From: Prorocentrum cordatum
Lineage: Eukaryota; Sar; Dinophyceae; Prorocentrales; Prorocentraceae
DNA: 37,500 nucleotides
Direction: 5' to 3'
Assembly (NCBI GenBank): GCA_963575745.1
Contig: CAUYUJ010018472.1
Location: 138,271-175,770 of the forward strand
Shown: positions 26,161 to 35,272 of the stretch, one piece after another
Numbering within the stretch: the first letter of the stretch is position 1
How the letters are laid out: the number at the start of each line of letters is the position of its first letter
The notes under the pieces: generated by a model
The model's database searches: none
The model's input: the letters and a program-made list of their open reading frames with translations, nothing else
Told to the model about the DNA's origin: nothing
Made by a program: the position numbers and the translations under genes

Positions 26161-26215
26161 GGCGACGGCCCTCGCCAGGGAGTTGGGCTTCACCGAGTTT
26201 ATCCGCGAGGTTTGA
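26149..26215 (+). CDS. Short C-terminal exon candidate
   Basis: Immediately after the CCCATAG of the last 89-bp unit a frame reads ELWEATALARELGFTEFIRE then V and TGA (26213-26215). It looks like the amphipathic end of a real protein. The array unit ends in AG, so this could be the exon following an intron made of the array. The partner may be the ORF at 25096. Low but specific evidence. Confidence 0.35.
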
Positions 26216-26869
26216 CCTGAGGAGCGGCCCGCCCGAGCCTCGCCGTCTCTCGACGGTCTGTCTGTTTGGCCTCGCGCCGCGGGCGGCCCGCGTTCGTCGC
26301 TGGGACCCTTTCGGAGCGACCAGACCAGCGCGCGTCGCGGGAATTCCGCGCTGCGCTCTGCCCAGAGCCTCGCTCGCCCCCGTCGTCGCTCTCCCCAGCG
26401 GCCACAGCCTTGCCCGCTATCAGCCAGCCAGCTAGGTCTCTCTGCTCCGCGCAGCGGACGACCCGCGCGCGTCGCTGGGACCCCTCCGGGGCGACCACCG
26501 TGCGTCGCGGGGACTCCGTCCGGCGCCGCGCCCGCAGCCATGGACATCGGCGTGCACGGGCAAAGAGGGAGAAAAGAAAAGGAAGCGGGCGCGATCCTTG
26601 TAAGGAGTGTGCCGACATGGGCGTCGACATTCATGCGTAGACTGTAATTCGCACGCAGACTCATTCATAATCAGATTCACTCGCGCTCAGGCCCACCCGT
26701 TCTCAGTCTCTTGTACTCAGACCGATCGTCTTTGTTCGTATTGTGGACCCCGCCGCGCATTCCGGCGCGCCCCCCTCATGCGGTTCGTGGCCCCATAAGG
26801 AGCACAACCGAAAATGATTTTCACAGTTGCGGTGTTCACAACTGCATACGGTTGGGCCCTTCGCCAGGC
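26216..26869. repeat. GC-rich DNA with a diverged duplication
   Basis: CGTCGCTGGGACCC...CGGGGCGACCA...GCGTCGCGGG...ACTCCG blocks occur at about 26295-26352 and 26480-26520. No gene seen in the rest, which includes the solo 89-bp-array anchor near 26780. Confidence 0.5.
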
Positions 26870-26920
26870 TCATTTTCATGTTTCGTCCAAAATCTCCTTG
26901 TAGGAGGACAGGCCCGACTT
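26870..26920. mobile_element. TIR element, AAGTCGGGC family (right end only)
   Basis: TTTCGTCCAAAATCTCCTTG then TAGGAGGACAGGCCCGACTT is the inverted family end. No left end is found upstream. Confidence 0.6.
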
Positions 26921-27447
26921 AAGCCTTCTCCGAAGACCCAGGGAGCCTCTCAGAAGGCCGAAGGGTCACGGAAAAGCCCCCGCCGCCCTCCTGAGGAGGC
27001 CCGGCCCGTCTGACCTGCCCCTCTCGGGCGGGCCGCCGAGAGGACGAGCCGGACAACATGGCCATGATGCAGGCCGGCGCGGGGCCTCCCGCGGTGCACC
27101 GCAACCTCCGGCGCACGGGGGCCAGCGCGGGCGCGCCCGCGGACGACGCCGAGTGCGACGACCCCGCTGCGTGTGAGGATCGATCGCCGCGAAGAGCACG
27201 GTTTTTTTTCATCGGCCACGCGCAGAAAGGGGGTAGAGGGAAGGGGGGAGGCTTCTCAGAAACACCCCTGCTTCTTGGAGGGCGCGGGCCTTGTCTGCAG
27301 ATGCAGGGCGGGCGCCTCCCGAGACGCGGCCCCCTTCTGAAGAGCCGCCCCCCTCCCCCCTGCCCTCTTGTGCGCGCCGCCAAGCTCAGGTCACCTCGAG
27401 GTTCGATGTTCGTTTCGGGGGCCTTTTTTGGGGCCACCCGTAACGTT
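26921..27447. other. GC-rich stretch without supported gene
   Basis: Open frames exist on both strands (an ATG at 27058 begins MAMMQAGAGPPAVHRNLRRT) but none carries a recognisable domain or clear protein character. Confidence 0.4.
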
Positions 27448-27545
27448 AACTCGGGCACGTCCCTCTACAGGGGGAATGTCCAAAAATTGTAACAACAAGT
27501 AGTCTGGAAACGATTGTCGACTGTTTTGGAGCATTTTTTGTTCAT
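27448..27545. mobile_element. TIR element, AAGTCGGGC family (left part)
   Basis: AACTCGGGCACGTCCCTCTA then CAGGGGGAATGTCC and the interior AGTAGTCTGGAAACGATTGT. The right end is missing. Confidence 0.6.
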
Positions 27546-27992
27546 TCCCCAATCAGTGTTTGCACTGAAAAGGGGTCCTAGCGCAAGTTGAAAGATTTGG
27601 CGAAAGTTTCCCGCCGATTTTGGTAGCAGGCTGGGTTCCCGGTTCCGGTTTCCCGGGTTCCCGGTTAGGGCCGATTTCGGTGGGTTTGGGTTCCCGGGCT
27701 CCTGGGTTCCCGGTCGATCTCCTCAGCGAAAACCGTCCACTGATTGGGGTTTTTCTCTGGTGCAATTTGCGTTTACTAAACCGCCCTGGGCGTTTACGAA
27801 GCAGCCCTGCCCTGTTCGATTCCTTCCTTGGGCGCGTTTACGAAAGTCCTCGTGTGTCGGGGCGGTTCTTATCGGGGTAGATTTGGAGGCGTTTGCCCTC
27901 CAGTGAAGAGGATCGCGCCTCGCGCATCGCGTTCCTGCAGGGGCAGCGTCGGGGGGGGGGGCTAGCCCAAAGGGGGGACGCATCGACCCTTC
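27546..27992. other. Non-coding; GGGTTCCCGG-rich patch
   Basis: GGTTCCCGG words recur irregularly between 27628 and 27716, and CGTTTACGAA-type words twice near 27790 and 27840. No gene seen. Confidence 0.45.
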
Positions 27993-28101
27993 GGTCGGGC
28001 ATGTCCCCCTCTACAGGCCCATTTTGGACGAAGAATCAAAAATGGTCCAGAAATGCTAGAAAAGTCGTCTCCATTATATATATATATATACATGTATATA
28101 T

Positions 28102-28146
<45 letters not shown>

Positions 28147-28218
28147 TATATACATATATACATATATTCACTAAAAAATATGTCTGAACACTCCTCCCGT
28201 AGAGGGTCATGCCCGATT
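27993..28218. mobile_element. TIR element, AAGTCGGGC family (complete, with TA repeat)
   Basis: The left end GGTCGGGCATGTCCCCCTCT is matched by the inverted right end (AATCGGGCATGACCCTCTAC on the other strand). The interior has been expanded by an (AT)n tract at about 28073-28175 to 226 bp in total. Confidence 0.7.
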
Positions 28219-28348
28219 TCAATCGACCCCCAATCGCCCAGTCGTCGCCGATCGCGGCCCGGGTGACCCTCCCCGTCCAGGAGCAGACGGCTTCGCGATC
28301 GCACTCCTACCGCCGATCTCTCAGCTACGTATCGCCGGTTCTAGGATT

Positions 28349-28503
28349 AAGTCGGGCTTGTCCCTCTACAGGAGGATGTTCAACAATCTTTCAAACATAG
28401 TTTGGGGACGATTGTTTCACTATTTTTGGATGTGTTTAAACACATTTGGGGTATTTGTTTATTTGTCGTGCAAAAGCCGCCTGTAGAGGGACACGCCCGA
28501 CCT
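28349..28503. mobile_element. TIR element, AAGTCGGGC family (complete)
   Basis: The left end AAGTCGGGCTTGTCCCTCTA matches the inverted right end AGGTCGGGCGTGTCCCTCTA at 18 of 20 positions. 155 bp long with the interior TAGTTTGGGGACGATTGTTT. The best-preserved copy in the window. Confidence 0.85.
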
Positions 28504-28663
28504 GACCCTGAGTAAATGTTTCTCTCCCGAGCAGGTCCCCCCACATCTCGTTCCCCCTGAGGTCCTGGGTTGTAGCGCTGCCCTTCTGCAGAGGGCCCGG
28601 CGCGAGGCCGCGAAGAGATGAAACGCGCAGCACGAGGCGCGAGGCGCGAGGCGCGGAAGGTCG

Positions 28664-28930
28664 GTGACCTCGGATTCCGACGCCCGCTGCTGCCCCTCGG
28701 ATCGTTGGCCTCCCGGGGCCCGTCCTGGGCCCCGGGGGGGTCGTCAGGCCGCAGGGTCGGGGCGAGGGGCTGGTCCTCGGGGAAGGCCAGGGACCTCGGA
28801 CTCGGAGGGAAAGGAGGTGCCGACGCCCGCTGCTGCCCCTCGGAACGTCGGCCTCCCGGGGCCCGTCCTGGGCCCCAGGGTGGGTCGTCAGGCCGCAGGG
28901 TCGGGGCGAGGGGCTGGTCTCGGGGGGAGC
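28664..28930. repeat. 143-bp tandem duplication
   Basis: CGCCCGCTGCTGCCCCTCGG at 28681 and 28824. Both units continue with TCCCGGGGCCCGTCCTGGGC and GTCGTCAGGCCGCAGGGTCG with few differences. Open frames across it on both strands are unassigned. Confidence 0.9.
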
Positions 28931-29014
28931 CCGGGGCCCTCGCCATGTAAATCCATCAATGCTCATTTAGTGCAGCTGCTTATTTAGTAGTCGGCCTTAA
29001 AGTTATCATCCTTT

Positions 29015-29059
29015 AAATTTAGCGTCGACGCTAAATTTTAGCGACGATCAGCGTCGACG
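29015..29059. repeat. 24-bp perfect palindrome and satellite half
   Basis: AAATTTAGCGTC (29015-29026) is followed directly by its reverse complement GACGCTAAATTT (29027-29038). A second GCGTCGACGC lies about 20 bp downstream. Positioned just beyond the 3' end of the minus-strand pseudogene. Confidence 0.9.
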
Positions 29060-29197
29060 CATGCTCCAACACGGTGTAACATTCGAAAAAGGAGGTGTGA
29101 CCTCCTGAAGAGGGCGCGTGCGCCCTGGTGGAGCAGGAGGCGCCGCTCCTCCGCAGCGCTGTGGCGCGTGCACGTTTTCTGTCCGCGCGCGCGGCTG

Positions 29198-31064
29198 TCA
29201 CACGAACCGCACCATCGGCTGCATGCGGTGGCGCGCGATCACCGCTCGGGAGAAACCCGTCGCTGAGAGCGGGGAGCCGCGCCTCTTCGCCACGTGGCCC
29301 ACGCTGCCCCCGAAGTCCTCGTCCCTGTAGGTCCAGCACAGCGACGGCTGCCCTCCCGCGAAGGCCATCTCGAGGAGCAGGTGCGCCTTCGGCTTGACGC
29401 GCCAATTCCTCGGCTGCAGCGCAGCAAGAGGCAAACAAGGTCACGAACCTGCTGGCGGAGTCGCGCACCAGATCCTTTCTGAAGACGCACTGGCCGCTCA
29501 ACGTGCGGTAGCAGGAGTGCAAGTGGCGCATGGCGTTCAGCGCGGCGTCGTCCACGGCACCCCCAGAAACGCAATGCGCAATGCGTCTCGGCCGCTTCCT
29601 TGCAGAATGGGATCAGATGCCTCAAGATGGCCGCCTGGCCGCGGAACTTCGGGTGCGCTTTCTTGGGCTTCGCCGTGCGCTCGTTGAAGTCGTGGAGGCG
29701 GTCGGGCGTCGAGTGCGCGTCGCAATGCGCCTGGATGGCCCCCCGCATCTCGTCGCTCTGTTGCGCGCGGCGGCGCCCAGGGAGCTTCTTCATGATGTGC
29801 CAGAGCAAGGCCCCCACGAAGTCCGCCCCGACCCCCATGGTCCACGGCGCGCAGCCAGTCGACCTTGAACACGTCGATCGTGATGCCAGGGGTACTCAGC
29901 GCAGGCGAGACGCGGCCTGCGTTGCGCAGGATGATGGCGACCACGTCCTGCAGCGAGCGCCTGCTCGTTGGCCTCGCCCGCCGAGAACTCGTCGACGTCT
30001 GCGCCGTCACCTGGGGGGCGCGCAAAGGAGAGCGGGGGGGAAACAGGGAACGGAGAAACAAAGCAAGGTGTAACCAAGAAATCCTCCTCCTGCTCCTCCT
30101 CCTCCCCCTTCCTCCCCCTCCTCCTCCTCCTCCTCCCCCTCCTCCCCCCTCCGTGTTTGCGCGGGACCGGTCGCCTCCCCCGGGGGAATGTTGCACTTCC
30201 AGCAGCACCCGGAGCCCTCGTTCCAGGCGTATTTTTTTAGAAAAAAATAATTCTTTCCACGCTTTCCAGCCCGCGCGAAACTGCACCAGGGCACCGCGGG
30301 CTGGCAAGGGGGGGCCCATCGAGGGCCCTGCGGTCGGCCCACGCTTGTTGAGCTTTATCCGAGGGGCGCGAGAACGGCGTCTCGCCGCGCCGCTCTCGCG
30401 GGCAGAAGCCTCTCCACAAGGACAGAAAACTCCATTGTATGGTGCCGAAGATGTCGCGCCAGGCGCTCGTGGACAAGTGGCTCTTCAAAATGCTGAACAA
30501 TGGGATTCTCAAATTGCCGCAGGGTCCGTCGGGGCCAAGGCCAGGCAAGTTCATGCTGAGGACTTCGACCGGCGCAGATCTGCCCCACTTGGTGGGGGCC
30601 CCGTCCTGCCACAGGCCGATGGCCACCGCGGGGCTGCCCAGCTTCGCTTCCACGCCCTGCATGTGCGCGCGGTCGCCCTCATCCAGCCCGTGCTCCTGCA
30701 GCGGCACGTCCACGTCGCCGTGCCTCCCCAGCGCCGGGAGGACCTCGCGCGGTAGCAAGAGGGGCACTTCCTGTGTCTCTTCTTGACGACGCTTGGTGTT
30801 CCACACGCGGACCTTTGCCGCGTACTCCTGCGGCCACAACGTTCCCTTGAGAAACTTCCTCCTTAAGGTCCTGCACATGTTGGCACGTCCCACTCTCAGG
30901 CCCCCAACGCCCGCGGCCCCCCCTTCCTCGGCGTCGGCGGCGAGCCTTCGCATGTCGCCCGAGGACAGAGCATCCCTCATCATGTGCGTCTGCAAGGTGG
31001 CGCGAACGTGCTTTGCAGGCGGCAGCGCGCTGGTGCCCGCCGCCGGCTGGCGCTTCGAGAACAT
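29198..31064 (-). pseudogene. Dinoflagellate-expanded protein of unknown function, frameshifted
   Basis: From ATG (31064) the minus strand reads MFSKRQPAAGTSALPPAKHV, then PLLLPREVLPALGRHGDVDV, then GSPAVAIGLWQDGAPTKWGR, SAPVEVLSMNLPG and DIFGTIQWSFLSLWRGF. Later pieces follow in changing frames: KYAWNEGSGCCWKCNIPPGE, DVFKVDWLRAVDHG, VGADFVGALLWHIMKKLPG, HPKFRGQAAILRHLIPFCKE, ALNAMRHLHSCYRTLSGQCV, and finally WRVKPKAHLLLEMAF with PSLCWTYRDEDFGGSVGHVA to the TGA at 29198-29200. The order and wording fit a family I recall as very abundant in dinoflagellate genomes and unnamed. At least four frame changes occur outside the likely intron (about 30011-30180, acceptor GCGCCCCCCAG), several at G or A runs. 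So it is a decayed copy, or homopolymer errors break a live one. A transposase origin is possible but unproven. Confidence 0.65.
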
Positions 31065-31885
31065 GGCGGCGCGCCCGCCCCGCGGCCCGCCAGGCGCCCG
31101 TCGTCTGAAACAGCTTCGGGCGAAGGCGGCATCCGAAGCAGGAGGGGGCGGGGGGCAATCCAACTTCAATTCGAAGTTCGAAGTTCGAAGTTCGAAGTTC
31201 GAATTCCGAACCTCGAACTCCGAACGCGCGCTTCACAGGAGACAGCGCCCCCTTGCCCCCCCCGCTCCTCAGCGGGGGAACTCGCCCCCGCGCGTTCCCA
31301 TGAGCTGCGACGTCTCCCGCCAGACACAGCGCTGTCGCGCGAAGCGGCGCGCGCGCGAGGCGCCTTGCCCCCTTGCTTCGCCGCGCTTCTTTTTTGTCGG
31401 CCAGCCGCAGTCGCAGGCAGTTGCTTTTGTGCGCTGGCGGGGGCGCTGCCCGCGGCTGCTCGCTCGTTCCCCCCCCCCCCCCTCCCCCCGCTCCCGGACC
31501 CCCTCCGCCCCCCCCCCCATTTCCCCCCCCCTCTGTCCCTCCCCCTCTCTACAATTACACAATATGAAAATACTCTCCCACTTCCCCTGATGGCGTCCGG
31601 GTGATTCGGCACCCCCCGCGTACTGTTTTTTTACACACAGGATGCCCGGGAGTTGGGAAACGACTTCGCTGAGGCGCCGGCGTTTTTTTTTTTTCAAAAT
31701 GCTGCTCTCGCTGAGGCGCCGGCCTCATTTCTGCTCCCGAATCGTTCCGAATCGTGCTCCCGCTGCAGCGTGGGCCTCATTTTCGGATCGGTGTTTGGCC
31801 TCCGTCGTTCAGGATGGCGTTCTCGCCCCAGCGCGGGCCTCTTTCTCGCGCGCCCATCCGCCCGCCACCACCGCGCCGCACCCAC
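31065..31885. other. Upstream flank with TTCGAAG repeat
   Basis: 31171-31230 is a (GTTCGAA)n-like patch, itself self-complementary. After it come C-runs and GC-rich DNA with no protein-like frame. Confidence 0.5.
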
Positions 31886-32032
31886 CACCACCCACCCACC
31901 ACCACCACCACCACCACCACCACCACCACCACCACCACCACCAGCACCAGCACCCAGCACCACACCACCACAGCACCAAGCACCACCACCACCACCCACC
32001 ACCACCACCACCACCACCACCACAACCACGCA
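31886..32032. repeat. (CCA/CAC)n microsatellite
   Basis: CAC/ACC triplets with few interruptions, followed by CACACGCACG dinucleotide-like sequence. Confidence 0.9.
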
Positions 32033-32239
32033 CACACGCACGCACGCACGCACGCGCACCACCACCCACTACGCACGCGCGCGCGGAGCCACAGGTCCGC
32101 TACGACACGCGTCCGCGGATAGAGAAAATCAGCGCCATGGTAAGGGATGGGAGGGAGGGGTAGGACGTCAGATATGACGCGAGCGCACCTAGCTTGCCCC
32201 CCCCCCCCCCCCCCCCCCCTCCGCCCCCCCCCCCCCGCG

Positions 32240-33395
32240 GGCCGCTCGCCTCGCGCCCTTCCAACGCTTCGCGCTGACCTTGCCGCCCTCCAAGTGCTTC
32301 TCCGCGAGTGCGACCTGGTCTGACAGCGCATGCCTCGTCTTCCCCATCATCTCGTCGTCGGGTTCGCCCTCGGGGGCGCATGCCGCCTCGGCCAGCAGGT
32401 GCTCTGCAGCGTCGAGGAAGTCGCTCTGCGCTTTGTGCGCGGGCCTGATCTCGTCGCCGTTGGTGCGCCACTCGGCATCGTCGTCTCTCTTCGCCTTGGC
32501 ATCGAAACTCAGCATCAACTCCTTCATGTCCTTCTGCTGCTTCTGCAGGGCGGCCGCCTTCAGCCTGCGGCGGCGCGGGGGGCTAGGAGGGAAAGAGGGG
32601 GGGCATGGGAGGCGCGCGGGGGGGGGGGGCGGAGGAGGCCGGGGCAATGCGTGGAAGTTGCAGGAAGAATGGGAGTTCCCAGCCCATCCTGAGCTCTTCT
32701 TTCTTTTTGGACATGTCGCGGTACTCTTGGTTCTCGATCTTCACGTCGCCGCCCCCCTGCCCCGCAGGCGCGGATCCCCGAGCCATGTCCTCCAGCGCAC
32801 CCTTGCTTGTCTTCCCATAGTCTTTGTATGAGGCCCACTGCTCTCCTGCCCCCTCCTCGGCTGCGGTCTGCAGACCATCGTCGAAGACGTTAAATTTCAA
32901 TGAATCGATGATTTCTTCCGTGCCCATCTGGGGCGGGTGGGATTCTGCCGTCTTGTGCTTGTCAGCGTTCTTGCGCCACTTGTTGCGAGCCCAATCGCAT
33001 CCCGCCGACGCGGTGGGAAAGTTCCCCAGGTTGACCCCGAACTCCTGCATCAGCTGCGTGACTGTGACCCATTTCTGTCTGCTGTTTGTCGACTCCTTCT
33101 TCGAGGACTCATGAGCGGCTGTGAAGGAATGCGTCAGGCCCTTCGGCCTCTTGGCGTCTTTCTCGCCCTTCTCCTTCTCGGTCATAGACGCGTCGTAGAA
33201 CTCCTTCCGCTTCTGCTCGCCGAGTGGCTTGAACGTTGCAAGGGCGATGATGCACTCCTTCCCGTAGTCGCTCTGGGCATTGCCATCCTTCGCGTTGTAC
33301 CGGAGGTGGTTCATGAGGTGCGTGGTTTGCGCGTTCGTCAGGGAATCTGGCGGCGGGGGGGGCGAGCTCTTCTTGGCCTTCGGGGGCGGCCTCTC
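32240..33395 (-). CDS. Unknown lysine-rich protein, two exons
   Basis: The upstream exon (at least 33395 to 32689) contains SLTNAQTTHLMNHLRYNAKD, then ATFKPLGEQKRKEFYDASMT, WVTVTQLMQEFGVNLGNFPT and EEIIDSLKFNVFDDGLQT, ending SKKKEELR. An intron of 124 nt (32688-32565) begins GATGGG and ends CGCCGCAG. The second exon (32564 to about 32240) continues in the correct phase: LKAAALQKQQKDMKELMLSF, then DAAEHLLAEAACAPEGEPDD and EKHLEGGKVSAKRWKGARR. The exact frame agreement supports the GA-AG intron. The N-terminal side has a Pro/Lys-rich linker (ERPPPKAKKSSPPPPP) and possibly a KGKAKGAAKGK segment in another frame, so the start is unresolved. The 3' end runs into a long G-run. No family recognised; soluble, charged and helical. 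Confidence 0.6.
32565..32688 (-). other. GA-AG intron (124 nt)
   Basis: The exon ends GAGCTCAG, the intron starts GATGGGCTGG and ends CCGCCGCAG, and the next exon starts GCTGAAGG. Removing it joins two protein-like frames. The intron is pyrimidine-rich towards its end. Confidence 0.6.
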
Positions 33396-34091
33396 CGCGC
33401 CCCCAGCCGCGCCGCGTCCTGCAGGTACCTCCGCTGGAGGCGGGCTCTTCGCTGGAGGCGGGCCCTTCGGTTTTTCCTTTTGCTGCGCCCTTCGCTTTTC
33501 CCTTTGCCTTTGGCGCCGCGCGCGCCAGGTAGGTGCTCAAGGCAAGAGAGCTCACGAGCGAAATCAACAACGGCATCTGCCGAATCTTCTGTGGAAGCGA
33601 CAGAAACACAGGGGTTTAGGGATAATGGAAATCCGAGCCTCGGACGCGGCCGCGGCAGGCGCGGACGTTGCGGCGGCGCTTGCATCGACGAGGAGGCGCA
33701 GCCTCCTGCCAAGAAGAGGCGCGGCCTCCAGCGCCTGCCCTCCGCGGCCGTGCGATGCAGGTGGCGTCGCCTCCTTCTCCTCGCCCATCCTCCAACCTCA
33801 CTCCTTTCCCCCATTCCTCCCCGTCCGAACGCCGAGGGCTCGATCAGCTGAGTTTGCGATCTTTGTTGCAGTTCTCGGCGCCTTTTCCAGCCACGGGGTC
33901 GCAGGTGAGCACGTGCTGGGCGGGGTTCTCGCGCCGCCAGGCGGAGCAAAACGCCGCGGCTATGCCGTTCCAGGAGCGCAACGAGACGCAGGGGATCCCG
34001 CAACCACAAGTGAACTGGGCGCACCAGGACACCAGCGCCCCCCCAAAAAAGGAGAACGAGGAAGGGGAGGGGAAGGGAAACCGTTTGAATT
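33396..34091. other. Coding-like debris, strand uncertain
   Basis: Between 33840 and 34050 both strands give plausible peptides (plus: CWAGFSRRQAEQNAAAMPFQ; minus: SWCAQFTCGCGIPCVSLRSW). A pyrimidine-rich acceptor-like TTGTGCTCGCCCTCGCAG at about 34107 favours plus. A GGAGGCGCAGCCTCC hairpin lies at about 33692-33706. I could not build a gene model. Confidence 0.35.
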
Positions 34092-34574
34092 GTGCTCGCC
34101 CTCGCAGAGGAACCGGAGCAGGAGGGGTGGGTCACCGTGCCCGACGGCCCGACGCAGGCGCTGGAGCTTGCGCGGAAGAAGGGGGAGCGGCTGGCGTACT
34201 GCACGGCCCGATCTCTCCATCCTTTTGCCCCCCTATGCTTTAATTTCCACTTCCTCCCTTCCTCCCAGGTCGGCCGCCGCGCGTGCGAAGCGGACTTGTG
34301 GACGTTCCAGCAGTGGAACGCCAGCCCGAGCCTGCAGATGCGGTACTATCCCATCAGGCGCTCGCTCCCCCCTCCTCCCCCCCCTCCTCCTCTCGCCACC
34401 TCCTCCCTCATCCGCACTCCTCCGTCCCTCTTCTTTTCGCCCCTGCCCAGGCGCCGGGCGATCACGGCGCCGAACTTCTGTGGGCTGCGGCACGCGTCGG
34501 ACACATGCCTTTTCTTCGCTTGTACTTCCAGCGCGAAGCTCCTCTTGTGGTTTCTTAAACGCTCAACATTATAG
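34092..34574 (+). CDS. Unknown protein, 3' exons with GC-AG introns
   Basis: Three exons in one frame: EEPEQEGWVTVPDGPTQALE with LARKKGERLAYCT (to 34205), then VGRRACEADLWTFQQWNASP with SLQMRYYPI (34269-34357), then RRRAITAPNFCGLRHASDTC to LLLWFLKRSTL and TAG (34572-34574). Intron 1 (34206-34268, 63 nt) and intron 2 (34358-34450, 93 nt) both start GC and end in a strong pyrimidine tract plus CCCAG. Both are multiples of three without stops, so the unspliced frame is open too. The 5' end lies upstream, probably beyond the acceptor near 34107. The protein is Trp- and aromatic-rich; no family recognised. Confidence 0.45.
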   Translation: MLALAEEPEQEGWVTVPDGPTQALELARKKGERLAYCTARSLHPFAPLCFNFHFLPSSQVGRRACEADLWTFQQWNASPSLQMRYYPIRRSLPPPPPPPPLATSSLIRTPPSLFFSPLPRRRAITAPNFCGLRHASDTCLFFACTSSAKLLLWFLKRSTL

Positions 34575-34590
34575 CATCTTCTCTTCTTCT

Positions 34591-34626
34591 GGAGGCTGAG
34601 CCTCCAGCGCAGGAGGCAATGCCTCC
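34591..34626. terminator. Twin GGAGGC hairpins after the TAG
   Basis: GGAGGCTGAGCCTCC (34591-34605) and GGAGGCAATGCCTCC (34612-34626) are perfect 6-bp stems with 3-base loops, 16 bp beyond a stop codon. Related stems lie at about 33692, 35224 and 36537. The 3'-end role is a guess; a dispersed hairpin repeat is the alternative. Confidence 0.35.
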
Positions 34627-34725
34627 AGTGCAAAAATAAAGGAGTCTGCGCCTCCTCGATTCCTCGCAGCCCCTCCCCCTTTTGCCCTTGCAAACCGAGC
34701 GCATCTTCAACGTGCTGATGTTGGA

Positions 34726-35033
34726 GTAAGGTCAAACTTATCAGGAAACGCACAATGCAAACATACCAAAACCGTAACATAACTTTTTGTTTCAATAGTA
34801 CAAACCATATTTGGCGCATGCTCAAGATACATCCAAACACATTCATAACATACAACAAAAAACAAAACATCAAACAACTACAACAAAAACAAACGTACAA
34901 CGATCACATCTTAACCTATACAATCGATAGCTTATTAAAACAAAAATCTACATGCCCTGCAGTGACATCATACGGATTCAACATCAACACAATAAAAATT
35001 ATTCGGCTTGCGTGTACTTCGTCTTTTTCTCAG
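34726..35033 (+). other. AT-rich GT-AG intron candidate (308 nt)
   Basis: It begins GTAAGGTC and ends TTTTTCTCAG. It is A-rich on plus and sharply bounded by GC-rich DNA. The left flank reads ERIFNVLML and the right flank, in the matching phase, EPHQSARLREL. It overlaps the 3' end of the minus-strand Q-rich ORF by only a few bases. Confidence 0.5.
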
Positions 35034-35039
35034 GCCGCA

Positions 35040-35240
35040 TCAAAGTGCGCGGCTCCGAGAATTGCCGCCGCGGACGCCGCCCGCGGCGGCGCGCGCCTCG
35101 TCGGCAGAGGGGCGGAAGGGAGAAGCGGCAGGAACAGAGGAGGAGCGAGGAGAAGGGGAAGTGCATGCCAAGTGGAATGGAGAGAGGGGGCGGTGGAGGG
35201 GGAGAGTCTGCCTTTCTCTTCGAGGAGGCAGCGCCTCCTT

Positions 35241-35272
<32 letters not shown>

